From Acestrorhynchus altus (taxonomy: Eukaryota; Chordata; Actinopteri; Characiformes; Acestrorhynchidae), in the NCBI GenBank assembly GCA_034509495.1, contig CM067510.1:30139889-30203888 (forward strand): a stretch of 64,000 bases of DNA. The letters run 5' to 3'. Below, piece by piece: positions 1-13,453 of this stretch. Numbering within the stretch: the stretch's first letter is position 1; each line of letters begins with the position of its first letter. Made by a program: the position numbers and the translations under genes. The notes below the pieces were generated by a model. It had not been told where the DNA came from. It made no database searches and worked only from the letters and a program-made list of their open reading frames with translations.

Positions 1-455
1 TAGAACTTTATTGATCCCTTGGGAGGGTTCCTTCAGGGAAATTAAGGTTCCAGTAGCAGCATCAGTGCAGTACAGAAAGTAGAAAGATAGATAATAATAA
101 TTTAGTAAGACACACAATATAAATGTAAAGAATATATAATATAGAGACTATATTACAATATACAATATAGATAATAGTGCATGAGAAAAGGGTCCTGTAG
201 GAGGGGGTATTGCACATTATTATTGCACTTTTTAAACTGTTTATTGCACAGTCCAGTTGTGTTTTGGTGGTTGGGTTGCAGGTTACTGTTAACTATTTGG
301 TTCGAATCCTACTCACTCCCATCCTTTATCCTCCTGTTACCACTCATCCCCCAGAGAGGAGTTGTACAGTCTGATGGCGTGCGGGACAAAAGAGTTTTTA
401 AGTCTGTTGGTCCTGCACTTGGGAAGGAGCAGTCTCTCACTGAACAGGCTCACTG
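1..455 (-). mobile_element. LINE 3'-end-like repeat
   Basis: It starts 'tagaactttattgatccctt' with a run about feed-back of 'gggaaattaaggttccagta' and includes 'gagttgtacagtctgatggc', phrases that I associate with common fish LINE 3' regions. A fragment recurs at 20724-20757. The family is not assigned. Confidence 0.5.
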
Positions 456-703
456 AAAATCTGTCTGTATAAAATCTACAGGTGGCAAAAGTAAAGTGTA
501 CCATTCAAATAAAATGGGATCCATAGAAATGATGGTTGTTAAAAGTGGTATTAATGGAACAAATGTTCAGCGCTTTAGTTTAAAGGCTCTTATATCAGTT
601 CAATATCATTTAATTCACAGACATCTAGTCTTGTGAAAGTGACATATGCTGTTGATAAGCACTCAATTGTTGTTTTTCAACCCTTTATCATCCATAGCCA
701 GAA

Positions 704-707
<4 letters not shown>

Positions 708-754
<47 letters not shown>

Positions 755-866
755 GGCATGGTGTGATGGAAAGAGTCCTATGTTGTGTAAAAATGAATTA
801 AAATACTAATAAAACATTTCTAATATGATTTCATATCATTACTAAATGATGATGACGATGATGATA

Positions 867-917
<51 letters not shown>

Positions 918-927
918 ATTATTATGG
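708..927. repeat. (ATT)n and (GATGAT)n microsatellites
   Basis: An ATT run at 708-753 and an imperfect GAT run at about 848-927 are separated by about 95 bp of AT-rich unique sequence. Confidence 0.9.
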
Positions 928-1586
928 AATAAATAGAAGGTTGTACAGTACTGTCTGATCATGGAGTCTCTCTGGAGATCCAGATGTCTTGCCTTTAAGG
1001 TTGTGAGGAGAACACAGGGGCTCTTTGTCTGTGTGAGCAGAGCTGAAACGGGATCTGAGTGTCAGCAAAGGTGGACGTGTTTTCACGTTTAGCTGGGGCT
1101 TTATCTATTTTACACAATGCTGGCTTTATGGACCACTCTCCATTAATCACAACTTAGGTGGACCTGGAAGGCACAAAAGCTAAGCTGGTTTGACAGGAGC
1201 CCCACAGCCTTGTTATTTTAGTGGATCGACTGATCAAACTCATTCAGGTGGAGTCTTTTTGTTCAAGCGTCAATAAGATTTATTCCAACCTGGGACGGAC
1301 TGTGAGCTGAGCAATGTCCCTCTTAAAACATTCCCTTGTAACACCACCTCAGTGTCTCATTGGGGTTTGGCCAGGCTGTTAATATATAATATATAACCCA
1401 AAAATCATATTCAGTCACAGTTCAATTCACAAAAAATATAAAATAAATGCTGTATTTCTATGTAGTATTTAATAACCTATGTAATTTTCCCTCTATTTTC
1501 TGCTTTCCCTCCATTACATTAGTATAGTATAGTAAAAGTTAAAAGTTAAAGGTCCTAATTTGCATTCAGCAGATTGTGTCATTATT

Positions 1587-1892
1587 ACCGTATTTTCCGG
1601 ACTATAGAGTGCACTTCCATATAAGCCACACCCGCAAAGCTAGCTCTTCACACAGCAGTCCAGCCTTTCAGAACCCATTGGTGATGGTAGATTCCTTCAC
1701 GGTGCTCCATGCTGTTAGGATCTACTGACAGATATCCTAACTGAAAATTAACGCTTTTCTTCTGTGGTTTTCAACTTTGACTTTCTACCTCTTTCCACCC
1801 CCTGGCAGGTGAAGAAAAACCCGCATCTCATTATAAGCTGCATGGTTTAAAGCGTGGAAAAAAGTACCGGCTTATAGGCCAGAAAATACAGT
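1587..1892. mobile_element. hAT-like MITE
   Basis: The ends are inverted: 'ccgtattttccggactata' opens it and 'ttataggccagaaaatacag' closes it. This resembles the widespread hAT-type non-autonomous elements with 'tattttccgcactataaggc' ends. The interior has no coding potential. Confidence 0.7.
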
Positions 1893-1967
1893 ACTTGTTG
1901 CTCAGATAAAGGGGAAAACTGGACTATATGCAGGAATACACAGAGTCTAAGGTAAAGGTGCTTCTAG

Positions 1968-2214
1968 ACCCACTATGCTGCACACAGGAGAATTTGACCT
2001 CCCCATTTAACACATCCACACACAGTGATACACACGAGGGGCAGTGAGCACACATGCCCGGAGCAGTGGGTAGCTCTATCTACAGTGCCCATTAAGTATT
2101 TAGGGAGTTAAGTGCTTTGCTCAAGGGTTCAGTTACATTACGTCCTACCAGTTCAGGGATTTGAACCAGCAACATTCCATTCACAAGGCTAACCACCCGG
2201 CCACGGCTGCCCCA
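1968..2214 (-). mobile_element. tRNA-derived SINE, minus orientation
   Basis: Read on the minus strand it begins 'ggggcagccgtggccgggtg', has a box-B-like GGTTCAAATCCC, and continues with the SINE body ('ctgaactggtaggacgtaat'). It is related to the plus-strand SINE at 31574. Confidence 0.65.
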
Positions 2215-2235
2215 TGGAACAGAGGTTGTCGTTTC

Positions 2236-2910
2236 TACCCAAAATTGTTGAATTAGAATGAAATAAAAAAAAGTTTATTTTACTGAAACACATGCATGTT
2301 AATAGTAAAATAAGAGAAACTGATAATGTGGAGTGGTTTCTTATTTTTTTCCCACGGCTGTATATGGATCATATGGGATAATATACATTTAAAGTGAAGC
2401 AAACCAGTTATAGTGAACTGAAATGGCCAGAGATTTCTAATCATAGCTGTACCACACAAGAGTAACTGAAGCCCTGTCATCCTCATTTCAATCATGCCAT
2501 TTTTCAACAAATAGGTTTCCATTTAAAATAGTTTGTGTATTTTTTCTTCGTGGATTTTTCCGAAATTCATCCCAATTGAAATTTATCTGTCACATGACAC
2601 CACCAGTACTCTGTAAAAACACAAAGTATCCTTGAGGAATTTTTTGGAAGTTCTTCAGTATAAGAGGAACCGCTTTGGAAACATTTGGTAACATTCAGAG
2701 GACAACAGGGTGTCTGTTACTCTTGTGTGGTACAGCTATGACTGGAAATCTCTGGGTATTTGAGTTGGGTGCACTATGGCTGGTTTGCTTCACTTTAAAT
2801 GCATATTATCCCATATATTACATAAATATTCCTTTAGATAGTCCAGTCCACCTTACGTTCCTCCACAATCGAAAAATTAATAATGTGCTTTTATATTTTA
2901 CAGTGTAATC
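2236..2910. repeat. Long inverted repeat (hairpin-like DNA element)
   Basis: Two arms of about 170 bp (around 2360-2530 and 2675-2830) are inverted copies of each other. Both hold 'cttgtgtggtacagctatga'-like sequence in opposite orientation, and the short ORFs on opposite strands translate to similar peptides (LLLCGTAM). This fits a palindromic non-autonomous DNA element and not a gene. Confidence 0.65.
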
Positions 2911-5900
2911 TCATTTTTTCTTATGATTTTGTTGAAATCTGCCTTTTTATCCTGATCATCTTTTTATCTTGAGCTTGCAAGAAAAAATAATGTTAACAGT
3001 GGCCAAGCAACAAAGCCATGATGCACCAATAAAACTAGTGTTAGGGCAAATCTCCTAATACTACATTTACCTACTTGTGTAGGAGGTTTCAAAGGTCAGT
3101 GACTCTGCAAAAAAAAGCATCAACCAAATGCTGTAGATTAAATGCTTACTGAACTAATGTTAATTCTGTAACATCAGCTCACTAGAAATAACAAGTATTG
3201 TCCTCAAACTTTATTGTGGATAGGGCTGCACAATGTATCATTTTAGTAGTGTCATCACTGTGTGAACATGTGCAATAGTCATATTGCAGGATGTGCAATG
3301 TCATGTAAATAAACCATACATGTCTTTGCAAGTTCTCATATATCGCAGGCAGTTTGGACTCATATCGATACAGTTTAGACTGTAGTGAAGGAAATAACTT
3401 GACTAGAATACTTTAACTACTTAAAGTACTCTACATTTAGTAGAGTTTTAGTACAAATTAGTCGTTCCAAAATAACAGAGCTGAAGTCCAGAACGGCACA
3501 ATTTTAATACACTTCATTTTATTCATATTTCTTATGAAAGCCTATCGTTTGAAATATGAATAGTGTGTGTTTCCTTTCAGTGGAGACATATTTTACTTTC
3601 AAGACTTTCATTCGATGATAGGATCTGTGTACCACTAGTTTCACATGCTGTCAATTGCTGTCTTTCATTTAACTCTCATTTAACACAAACGAAGTTTGTG
3701 TTTAAGTATCAGATTTTGTTTATGAAAAGCCAACAGACATGTTTGAATTGAGCAAATGAACATTTTCCCCATATTTTGGGTATTTTTGAGGTTATACGCA
3801 AGTAAATCAACTTTGCTTGTATTTTCTTATTTTTCATCCCATCCAGGGCATCAGTAGAGCTTTGAAAGTCTTTGTCTAAAATGTGTCTCGGAAATATTAA
3901 TATATGTCCAATTTCCTCCCATTTTGGACGTGGGGGAAAATCCTCTGTCATCAGCCAGTAAAAGTTACAGCTTGTGCAAGAGCTGTGGTTCTGTGTTCCA
4001 CATGCAGGCAGTTACTTGATGGTTATGAGTACAAAGAACTCAAGAAGAGGGTTTTGGGGTTGGGGGGAGGGTTGGCATAAGGTACACTAAGGTCAAAGCC
4101 AATGAAGATTGATGGCCCTGCATGAATGAAACATGTTTGATGCAGGCTCAGGTCTGACTTGTCTCGCTGTCAAGTGTGTTTGCAGTCTGATGATTTGGGC
4201 CTCTTTTATTTTTTGAGTTTGTTCTGCGTCCTCACAACAGTCCTACACTATTGAATGTCCCTTGGACACGTTGGGCAGCTCCACATATGCTCTCAATTTA
4301 TAGCCCATGATGATGGGCTGAAACTGCTGAGATGTTAAAACCATAAGAATGTGTAATTATGTTGACCGAGGGGAGAAAATGCTAAACAATTGATTAATTA
4401 TAGGCCTTTCATTCCTGCCACGGCAGCTTGATTCCCGGCATAATCGTGAGTGCTGGCATGAATTGGGTCGAGATAATTTCAGTACCTGCAATCAGTCCTT
4501 TAGAAATGCTGTGCTTACCTTCAGACCTTCAGAGAGGTTGTGTTCAGCGGGTTGCTTTGCTGAGGAGCCTGAAAGGGGGTGTGGAGTTTCATGCAGCAAG
4601 GCAAGGGGAGCCACTGAGTGTGTTTGAGTGTGTGTGTGACTGTGTCAGTTTCACTCTGTCTGACTGCTGCTTGGCCATGGCTGTGCTCTCTGCTGAGGTC
4701 CTGCGTTGGCATGTGAGTTTCTGCCCTGCTTACCTTCATTTGTCTGGCAATGCTGTGAGATATTTATTCTTTTCTCAGTGTGCTCAGCTTCTATTGACAT
4801 GTGCATGGATATCCACTCATTTATTTTGATTTTATTTCATTTATAATGTTGGAAGTGGGCCATAAAGTGGATTACAGTGGCCTTGGGGACTTGATTTGGG
4901 GGTTTTGGGTTATGTGAGTAGGTGTATATAGGAATGCATGTGTGTATGTGAGTGTTGTTGATTGACTTTTATCACACTCCTGGAGTTGTCAAGATGCATG
5001 TTGTAGGACATCCTCCAGCTATAGGTGGCTTGTCAGAGATACTTCCGGTACAGACACAACAAGATACTACAAGAGATAGAGGTGCCTCAAGACATAACAT
5101 AGGAAGTTAATTCCTGCCCTCACTATCATAAATTTTAATCATGGGGCTACATTTACCCTGGAAGCATATCTCGAAGACTGAAAGCTTTATTGCGTGTAAT
5201 TTTCCCCCAATGTTAAGAATCAGTGTCTGCTGTTTTAAAATCGAGCCAGGTTGCTCCATGCATTTATGTGGACTTTAGTATTAAATATATCCATAATATC
5301 CAAAATATCCAAGGATATTGGAATACATCTGAATAGCATCACTTTAAAAGTAGTGTTCATGTGTTTATGTCTGCAGTGTACTTAACTAAGCCCAGTATTA
5401 TTTGCAGTTTACATTATTTGCATGATTCCATTTCCAAATTCATCAAAATCCCAAGAAAATCATTGAAGTTCTTGTTTTGTTGTACTACATTTACCTTCTT
5501 CTGAAGTTCTAAGGTGTTTTAGAAGACTTGGTAAGATTTTTTCCCAGTATTGCATTTTATACAGTAGCTCATTTCGATCTATTCAATGGTTTAACAGTTC
5601 CAACTCACTCCTGGTGCTAACTTGCATTACCTACTGCCAGCACACCTGATTCAGAGTTTTAGGAGGTGTGTTAAAGCAGGGTATCCTCTAAATTGTGCCT
5701 AGCAGGGGGGCACCAGGACCGGGTTTGTGAAACACTGATATAAAGATGAGTCAATGCTTATGTTCAACAAAATAGTGACAGCCGAGGCAAAATGCAATGT
5801 CGGCCATGTGGGTTTGGCTTTAAATGGGTAGAACTGAGCCACAAGCCTTAAGGACTTAACCCGGTGTATTTACTTTGTGATATTTTCACACAGAACTGCA

Positions 5901-6509
5901 GTGTGTTTCATCTGCCTGCTGTGCTCCCTTTTCCGCTGTGGTTCTACAGTGTGTGATTATGCTGCCATTCCGATTGGCGACCTTATCTCACAACTGGATA
6001 CAATTACTATGGATATGAAGTTTAAAGAAAGCTTTTCTTTTCCCCTGGAATAAAAATGAAGAGCCGAAAAGGGGAATGGCAGGAGTATTTTTAGTGGTGC
6101 CTGAAAAAGGAATAAAACAAAAACATCTTTTCATTTGAGATGATTTGTCCAGTGAAGATGAATGGAATGTTATCGTCTACGTATGGGTCAGTTTTAACAG
6201 GCAGTTCAGTACAATTAATCAGATAGAACTGTTTAATATGTGAAGATATTGACTTTGGGTCATGGTACAGATAATAACAGTGGGCGAACAAATTCCTTCT
6301 CTAAATTGCTACCTGGGTTAAAAGCCACCGGCATGCAGGACTAAAGGCAAAAAGAATTCCTCACCACAGCCTTTATATAGTAAACCATTCAAAATGGCTT
6401 TTGAGACAATACACTACAGCTGCTTTTGGCAAAGCTGATAAATGGTTTTGATTTGGAGCAGGCCAAACCAGGGGCAGAAGACAGAATTTTCTATTCTTAA
6501 TCAGAGGAA
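2911..6509. other. Intronic sequence without recognised gene
   Basis: The ORF at 4428-4829 (133 codons) shows no family resemblance and no splice context. A short interspersed fragment ('caccaggaccgggtttgtga') is present near 5570-5735. I see no myosin exon here. Confidence 0.5.
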
Positions 6510-6847
6510 GCTGAAGCATATGGACTACGCGCTAGCACGCTACATGCGCTAGCATTGTGTTCCAAGGATTGCAGGTTCAAATCAGCTGTTATGCTCTTTT
6601 TGAGAGGGAAACATCTGGGTGGGTAGATGGCGCTCTCTCCCATCCTCACAACTGTGGGGTGACCCTTAGCTGTTCGCTATCGAACCTGGTCCTATACTCT
6701 GAGGACGATGCAATGGTGGCTCGCAGTCTCTCAGAGGTGCTTGTCTTCACTCTCCTAGTGTCGGGAACATTGTATGTGATGTGGAGGTGTTGACGGTGTT
6801 GGGTAATTGGCAGTTCCAAATTGTGGTGAAAATTGGAATTAATAAAA

Positions 6848-6897
<50 letters not shown>
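6510..6897 (+). mobile_element. SINE with box B and (ATT)n tail
   Basis: The tRNA-like head has GGTTCAAATC near 6572. A body of about 240 bp and the AT-rich end 'gaattaataaaa' lead into an (ATT)n run at 6849-6897. The poly-Tyr and poly-Ile ORFs crossing the tail are artefacts of the microsatellite. Confidence 0.7.
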
Positions 6898-6902
<5 letters not shown>

Positions 6903-7048
6903 AAAATCATCAATATGTTCATACCTGTATTTTGCAAATTGGAACAGTACCGTTGAGAAAGGGTTCTTCTGTATCACTGGTCAATTATCTTTTAGATGCT
7001 ATGAATCTGAACATCTGTGCTCATTTGCTTTGTGTCTCTAATCTGCAG

Positions 7049-7105
7049 GTCCGTATTGAGGAACTTGAGGAAGAACTGGAGGCAGAGAGAGCCATGAGAG
7101 CGAAG
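7049..7105 (+). CDS. Myosin exon a (19 aa)
   Basis: This is the first rod exon visible in the window. It has acceptor ...ctgcag, donor gtaacc and phase 0/0. It reads [19 protein letters not shown], the conserved Glu-rich block that starts the distal rod in sarcomeric myosins. The next exon upstream is not in the window, so the preceding intron exceeds 7 kb. Confidence 0.9.
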
Positions 7106-10100
7106 GTAACCTTTACTCTGTAACAACAATCCTACATCTATGCCTTCATCTATGCTTCCTCCAGCTATTTTCCCTTACGCTTCATTCACCCTGTAATAGA
7201 ACTATCACTCTTACTTAAGAGCATTACTCTGTGTCCTGTTGATGTTGTTTTTTTTTTTTCTTTCCAACGCTATAAAAACAAAATCCAGCTTTCCTGGAAC
7301 GTCACCTTCGACCTCACCCAGGGGTGATTGATTGCGTATATGTGCTTCTTTGAAAGTACCTGCAAGTAATTACAAAGAAATGTAAACCTCTCTCGATTAG
7401 AACAGAACTCATGTACAGTATTCCTGCTGTAAACTGCACCTAGAGCTGCAAAATGTGGATATCAGACAAAACCTGACAATTAAAGTGGATAGAAATAATA
7501 GAGCATTTTCTTTCAATTCAATTATAACATGAAAAAACACAAACTCAGTCAACTCTGATAAAAAAAAAAGCGGCCATTCCATTATGCTTTTCCGAAGTTC
7601 CTAATCCGTAGCAGATTTGAGGCCTATCGGGTGTCACTGGAGTGGTTATGGAAGACAGGTTGTGTCAGATGTTGTGTGGAAGGAAGACGTCTGGCATGAG
7701 TTTGGGCTCTCCTCACCCTCAGAGGTACTGCAGGAGTAGGCATTCTGTCAGGAGGGTAAGGGTAGGGAGTGCTTCTAATGATTTCCACCTGGAATAATAA
7801 AGCCAGCATGTTTTAAATCAGGGGACAGGACATCCTGATGCAGACCCACTTCACGTCAGTCAGAATTTCCCCCCAGGCCTTCTGAGTGCCACTTTGCTCC
7901 AAGCACTGCTACAGTTAATGCAAGGCTAAGGAAGATGGACAACATTTTGAAGTGATTTTGGGGGTGATTTGGTTAGAAATAACATTTTGAGATTCTGCAT
8001 TTATGGGACCTGTGGGGGAACCAGCTTCGACAAACCAAAAAGTGCACAAAATCTACAGAACCTGTATGCTTCCATGCCCAACTATATCTCATCTTATATT
8101 CACACTTGAGCCCAAATGGGGACTAAATCCTTTTAAGTGGTGTAATTGCAGATTAATTAGAAGCAATTTTATGCTATAAATCTCTTTCCTGCAACATCCC
8201 AACAGTTCTTGTTGAACCAGATTGAGACAATGTAAATTGGGACCTTGAAGGGATGCACATGGTCAGCAACTGCATTTTTCCAGTCTTGAAATGTTCCAGT
8301 TTGGGGAGCCTGTGCCCACTGCAGCCTCAGCTTTCTGTTGTTGACTGACAGAAGTGGAAGCAGACAAGTTGTGCATTCTGAGGGGTAATCTGAGTTAAAG
8401 TATGGCTGGGCAATATGGACAAAAAATATACAATCTTGATATAGATATAAATATCAATATATTGCCTCAGCCCATATCAGGTTCTTGTTGTTTATATCCT
8501 GATATGCATATAAATATCGATATATCGACCAGCCCATATCTTGCTCTGTTTATAAATACTGATATATCGACTAGCCCATGTTGTGCTGTTTATATCGCAA
8601 TATAGATATAAATATTGATATATCACCAAGCACAGCTGTAGGGCATTTGAAACTGCCACTCTAGATGTTTTTTTTTTTTTTTTTTTCCAATAGTAAACTT
8701 TAGCTCAGGAGTCACCAATCCTGCTCCAGGTGAGCCTAGGACCTTTATTTTAGATTTTAGATTTTAGATTTTAGATTCAACCCCAATTCACCCCACCTGA
8801 TCCACCTAATTGCTGCCTTCAGGTGTTCTTGATTGGCTGGATGGGTTGGAGTTGAAACTTGCACAAAGGTAGCTCTCCAGGAGCAGGGTTGATAACATCT
8901 GCTCTATACACTGTTGTGCTGAGAATCAGCATGTTGGGATCAGCCATACATAATGGTTGGTTACCGATATCTGAAGCCGCTGGCCCGCATCTGCCTGTTT
9001 TTATGCACTGCAGTGCTCCCACACCATTGTTCGAATAGATGTATGTATGAATGCATTGGTGTGCAGATGTTACCGCTGAAGTGCTGAGATAATGTATGAC
9101 AGAAATATTGAATATCATTCAAGAGGTGACATTTTTATTAGTGCATTACTTTGTATGACTGTCTTTGTAGCTGTAAGTGGGACATGACACTCCCACAGTT
9201 ACTGGATGTACATTAGACTGTTTAACAGCGTGACGTGCCTTTGGGCTGTGTGAGTGTGTCTCCAAGCTGGGTGGCATTTTCAGAGGAGCCCTGCTTCTTT
9301 CTTTCTCTGAGGATAATCCAGAGAGTGTGAAGAGTCATGCACATACACGCACACCTTTATCTCCCTGTGCCTTAAGCCTGCTTCAGCACACACACTTTCC
9401 CCTATCTCAGTTCCTAGCCAAGCACATCTCAGCCATACACACAGCCCTGCCATTGTTTTCACTTCACAGATAGAATCGTGAGGGGCAGACACGTACACAT
9501 AGGCAGGTATTTAGGCATTCAATGACCTACATATTGGTGCACCCAGTTACTAGATGCATGGGAGATGATTGGTTGGGATATATGTTGTTTAGGCGTCGTC
9601 ATTGCAATGGGGGTATGTGCAATACTACATTGCAGGACGTGCAGTTTCGTGTAAAACAGATTTAAATCTCTCTTACAAGAATACCATCGCAGAGCAGCAC
9701 TGCAGTGACACTGATGTGGTGGTGGTGTGTTAGTGTGTGTTGTGCTGGTATGACTGGTTGAGACACAGCAGTGCTGTTGGAGTTTTTAAACACTGTGTCC
9801 ACTCACTGTCCACTCTATTAGACATTCCTACCAAGTGTCTACACCTTGTAGATGTAAAGTCAGAGACAGAAGCTCATCTGTTTCTGCCCAGTTTGTGTTG
9901 GTCGTCCTCTAGTCCTTCATCAGTGCTCACAGGACGCTGCCCACAGGACGCTGTCGGCTGGATATTTCTGGTTGGTGGACTTTTCTCGGGCCAGCAGTGA
10001 CACTGAGTGGTTTAAGCACTTATACTGAGACACACTACACACACTACACAGCACCACCAGGTCAGTGTCACTGCATTTCTGAAAATGACCAACAATGCAT

Positions 10101-13100
10101 AAAAAACTATGATCTAATTATAGAACTAAAAACTGTTCAAAGTGTTGAAATTTCAGGAAAAAAGTCCTGAAAAGGGATAATATTTTTTATTACATTTATT
10201 TTATTTGGACCACTTCAAATATTGAAGAATTATTTGGAACAATTAATATGAATACCTTTGTCAATCTAAGGATTTCTGAGATATACATTGTTTTTTAGTT
10301 CTTACAAGCAAAGAAAACCCCCACAAAACATTGTAGGCATTGTAAGTAAATATTAAAAACATGGTAAAATCTATACAAATATCTAAATTCTCTTAATATT
10401 TACATCTGAAATTAATATAAATTTGTGCAGTTTAGGGTGTTCTGAAAAAAACAATATCTGTTATGAGTGACTGTCTCCTATAAATACGGTTGTAATATTT
10501 TGGTGATCAAAGTATGTCAAACTACTAAAACATCCCACAAAATTGACCTAGGGTTCTAAAAGTTTATAAGTGGGATTACATGTGCGAGCTGAGTGCATAA
10601 TGTTGGGTCTACAGCAGTGTCTGGGGAAACTTAGCCTATTGTGAATGGGTGGTGTTCAACTGCTGTAGGTTGAAGTGCAGGTTGGAGTTGGAGGGTGGGG
10701 TGCTTGAGGACACACCTATTTCTAGGGGCCTGAAGGCTCCACAGCTGTCCTGGGAGGGGAGCCCATTGTTTTTATAAAATCCAAGAAAATATTTACCTGT
10801 AAAAGATTATTGGAAACAATGTAAACAAGACGTTTGAAAATCTGACCACACAGCATGTCTACAGTGACAGGGTGACCACCAGAGGTTAGGTGTGGGTCCA
10901 GAGTAGTCATTGCCACAACTACAGCATGATTTACAACCACTTAACATTTCCCAGGCTGTAAATATTGTCTGTGGAATGGGTCAGTGATGTTAAGTAGCAC
11001 CTGAGGCATCTTGTTTCACACTTCTGAAGTGATCTTACTTTAGTTTTATGATATATTACATTTATTTTTTAGGCCAGAATAGAAGTATATAAACCATGAA
11101 TATGAATATACGTTAAGTACAAATAAATCAGATGCATTCCTTTAAAATAACTCTAAAGTAATGTCAATTTAAAGTTGTTTGATAAGCCATACAATGGCAG
11201 GAATCATCAAAGTCAGATTTGCTGCATTTGTACCATATTAACAGTTTTGACCTGATTGTTGGAATGGTTCCCAACCAGGACCCTCCCTCTTCCCTGGTCC
11301 TGATCTAAACTACTTGGTGAAAGGGAACCTGATTGACAGACAAGTAAACTGCTGTGATTGCTGACACAGTGATGCATTGGCCCACTGTGCTACTGATGGG
11401 CTCAGTTTATGACCACTGAGAGGTCAGAAGGTCATGACCAGGCATTGATCTTGTTCAGACCTGCAGGATGAATCCCCTCCTGGGTATCAGCTGAAACTCA
11501 CTCAAGCTGTTTTCACTTTATCAGCGGCCGTTTAAAGCCGTTTAAGGTTGCACGGGTCAGCGCACCAGCTACGGTCTTGCTCTTTAACTGCCCTGCCATG
11601 AAACTGCACACCAGGAGAACCAACGGAACAGAGCTGCTCTCCCTTATCAATCTGCTGTGAGCGCTGCACTGAACTAATTACCAGCTATTTTCCATTAGTT
11701 GACACAATTCAGTTGGCATTTACAACGGCTCTTAAACAGCTTTAAAGTTAGTAAGGGGGTGGTCTCATTTTTAAGATATGCTTTTATGTAATACAGAACC
11801 AACCATTTTCTAGTTGTTGTTGGGTTTTTTTTTCACTTAATGACCATCTGTTGCGCACTGCTAAATTTGGTCCTTACTTTTTAATAGAGTTTCGCCTCAT
11901 GCTTGGAAAATAAACGTTGCCATCAGATGTGGATTTAGGTGTAAAACATTTGATACAAGAGGTGTTTGACTGGCAGGTTGCTAAATACTGTTAGATGGAA
12001 TGTATAGCATTCACGTATTAAAAGAAATATTTATATCTCAGGATCAGAGTAACCTACATAAATCTTCTATCTTAGATCGTCTACCTACACTAACCAATTA
12101 TTAGGATGTAACCCACCTCCAAAAAGAGCTAAAATTCACCCATTACCAGCTGAATTAAATCCCAAAGGAGCTTCCAGTGCATGTTTACTGCTCTGTCCAT
12201 GAGTACATGCTCAACCTGCATAGAGACTCTGACTGACCAGTGAGAGGGGGTGGGCCTAATGACATCAGTGACCCAGATATTGGTTTCTAGAGGAAAAAGA
12301 GAAGGGAGTGCTCACAGTGTTCAAAATGGATAATACTAATATATACATAAACAAATAACAAAAATAATTATTATGAATTTCCTTGTAAATCTAATCTGTA
12401 AATCTAATCTAACATTATTGCATTTGGACAAAAACACTCTGGACAATCAATTTGTAACAGGATTTCTGAGATGTAAAGTGTTTTTAGTCCTTATAAGCAA
12501 ACGTAAATTGTAGGCACTACTGTGATTTGTCAAAACACGGTGAAATACTTACATGTTTATATTGCAAATGAAGTTAAATGTTATTGGCCTCCTTAATTGT
12601 AGTTAATTATTAGTTTATTATTAAGCCTTGATCATTAGTCATTTGATTAGTTGAATCAGATCTGTTGAGAGCAGGTAAAGCACTAAAATGTGTAGAACAT
12701 GGATGCTTCTACGACCATGGTTAAGAAACACTGTTCTAAGTGACCTCACACTTAAGAAGCCCCACATTGCAAAAACAATTATTTAACCATATATTATGAA
12801 TCCTTAGTTAATAATCATCTATTAACAGTTTAATTATTCTTTCCATATCATTCTACACACAGCACTTCACTGATCCTGTACATAATGGTCTTGCCTGGTG
12901 TGTGTGTGTGATTTTTACCCTCATTCTGCACTTCTCATGTTGGGATGAGCACTTCATCCCTGAGTAAGCACAGTGGCGGCATTCCTGTGGCTTAAACCCC
13001 CCTCAAAGCACACAAACTGTTATGGCAAGGCCCTAATGACATCCTCACATCTGTCACCAGGAGCACTTTAACTGTGTCTGTGCCGGATCATCTCTGGTGT

Positions 13101-13135
13101 ATGTCTCGCAATAACTATAATCCTGGCTCTCTGGA

Positions 13136-13188
<53 letters not shown>

Positions 13189-13412
13189 CCTCTCACACAC
13201 TCACACACAGACTTGATGTCATTGGCATGTCTGCATGTCTGTGGTACTGCCTACACGTATGTATACACACACATACAAAAACAAACAAACAGTGTCTTGG
13301 TGGCTAGCTCATTCTCCTCCCAATGCTGGGGTCTTGGGTTCAAGGCCCTAACTGGGTGGAGTTTCTATGTTCTCCCCGTGTCTGCGTGGGTCACATTCCA
13401 CATTCCAAAAAA

Positions 13413-13453
<41 letters not shown>

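Noticed and set aside
847..927. Possible CRISPR-like array
   Set aside because: It is a simple GAT microsatellite with no spacers, in a vertebrate genome.
4428..4829. 133-codon ORF
   Set aside because: No motif, no splice context and low-complexity Val/Cys composition. Chance ORF in an intron.
6646..7123. ORFs with poly-Tyr or poly-Ile tracts
   Set aside because: They translate an (ATT)n microsatellite in different frames. Only 7049-7105 is a real exon.
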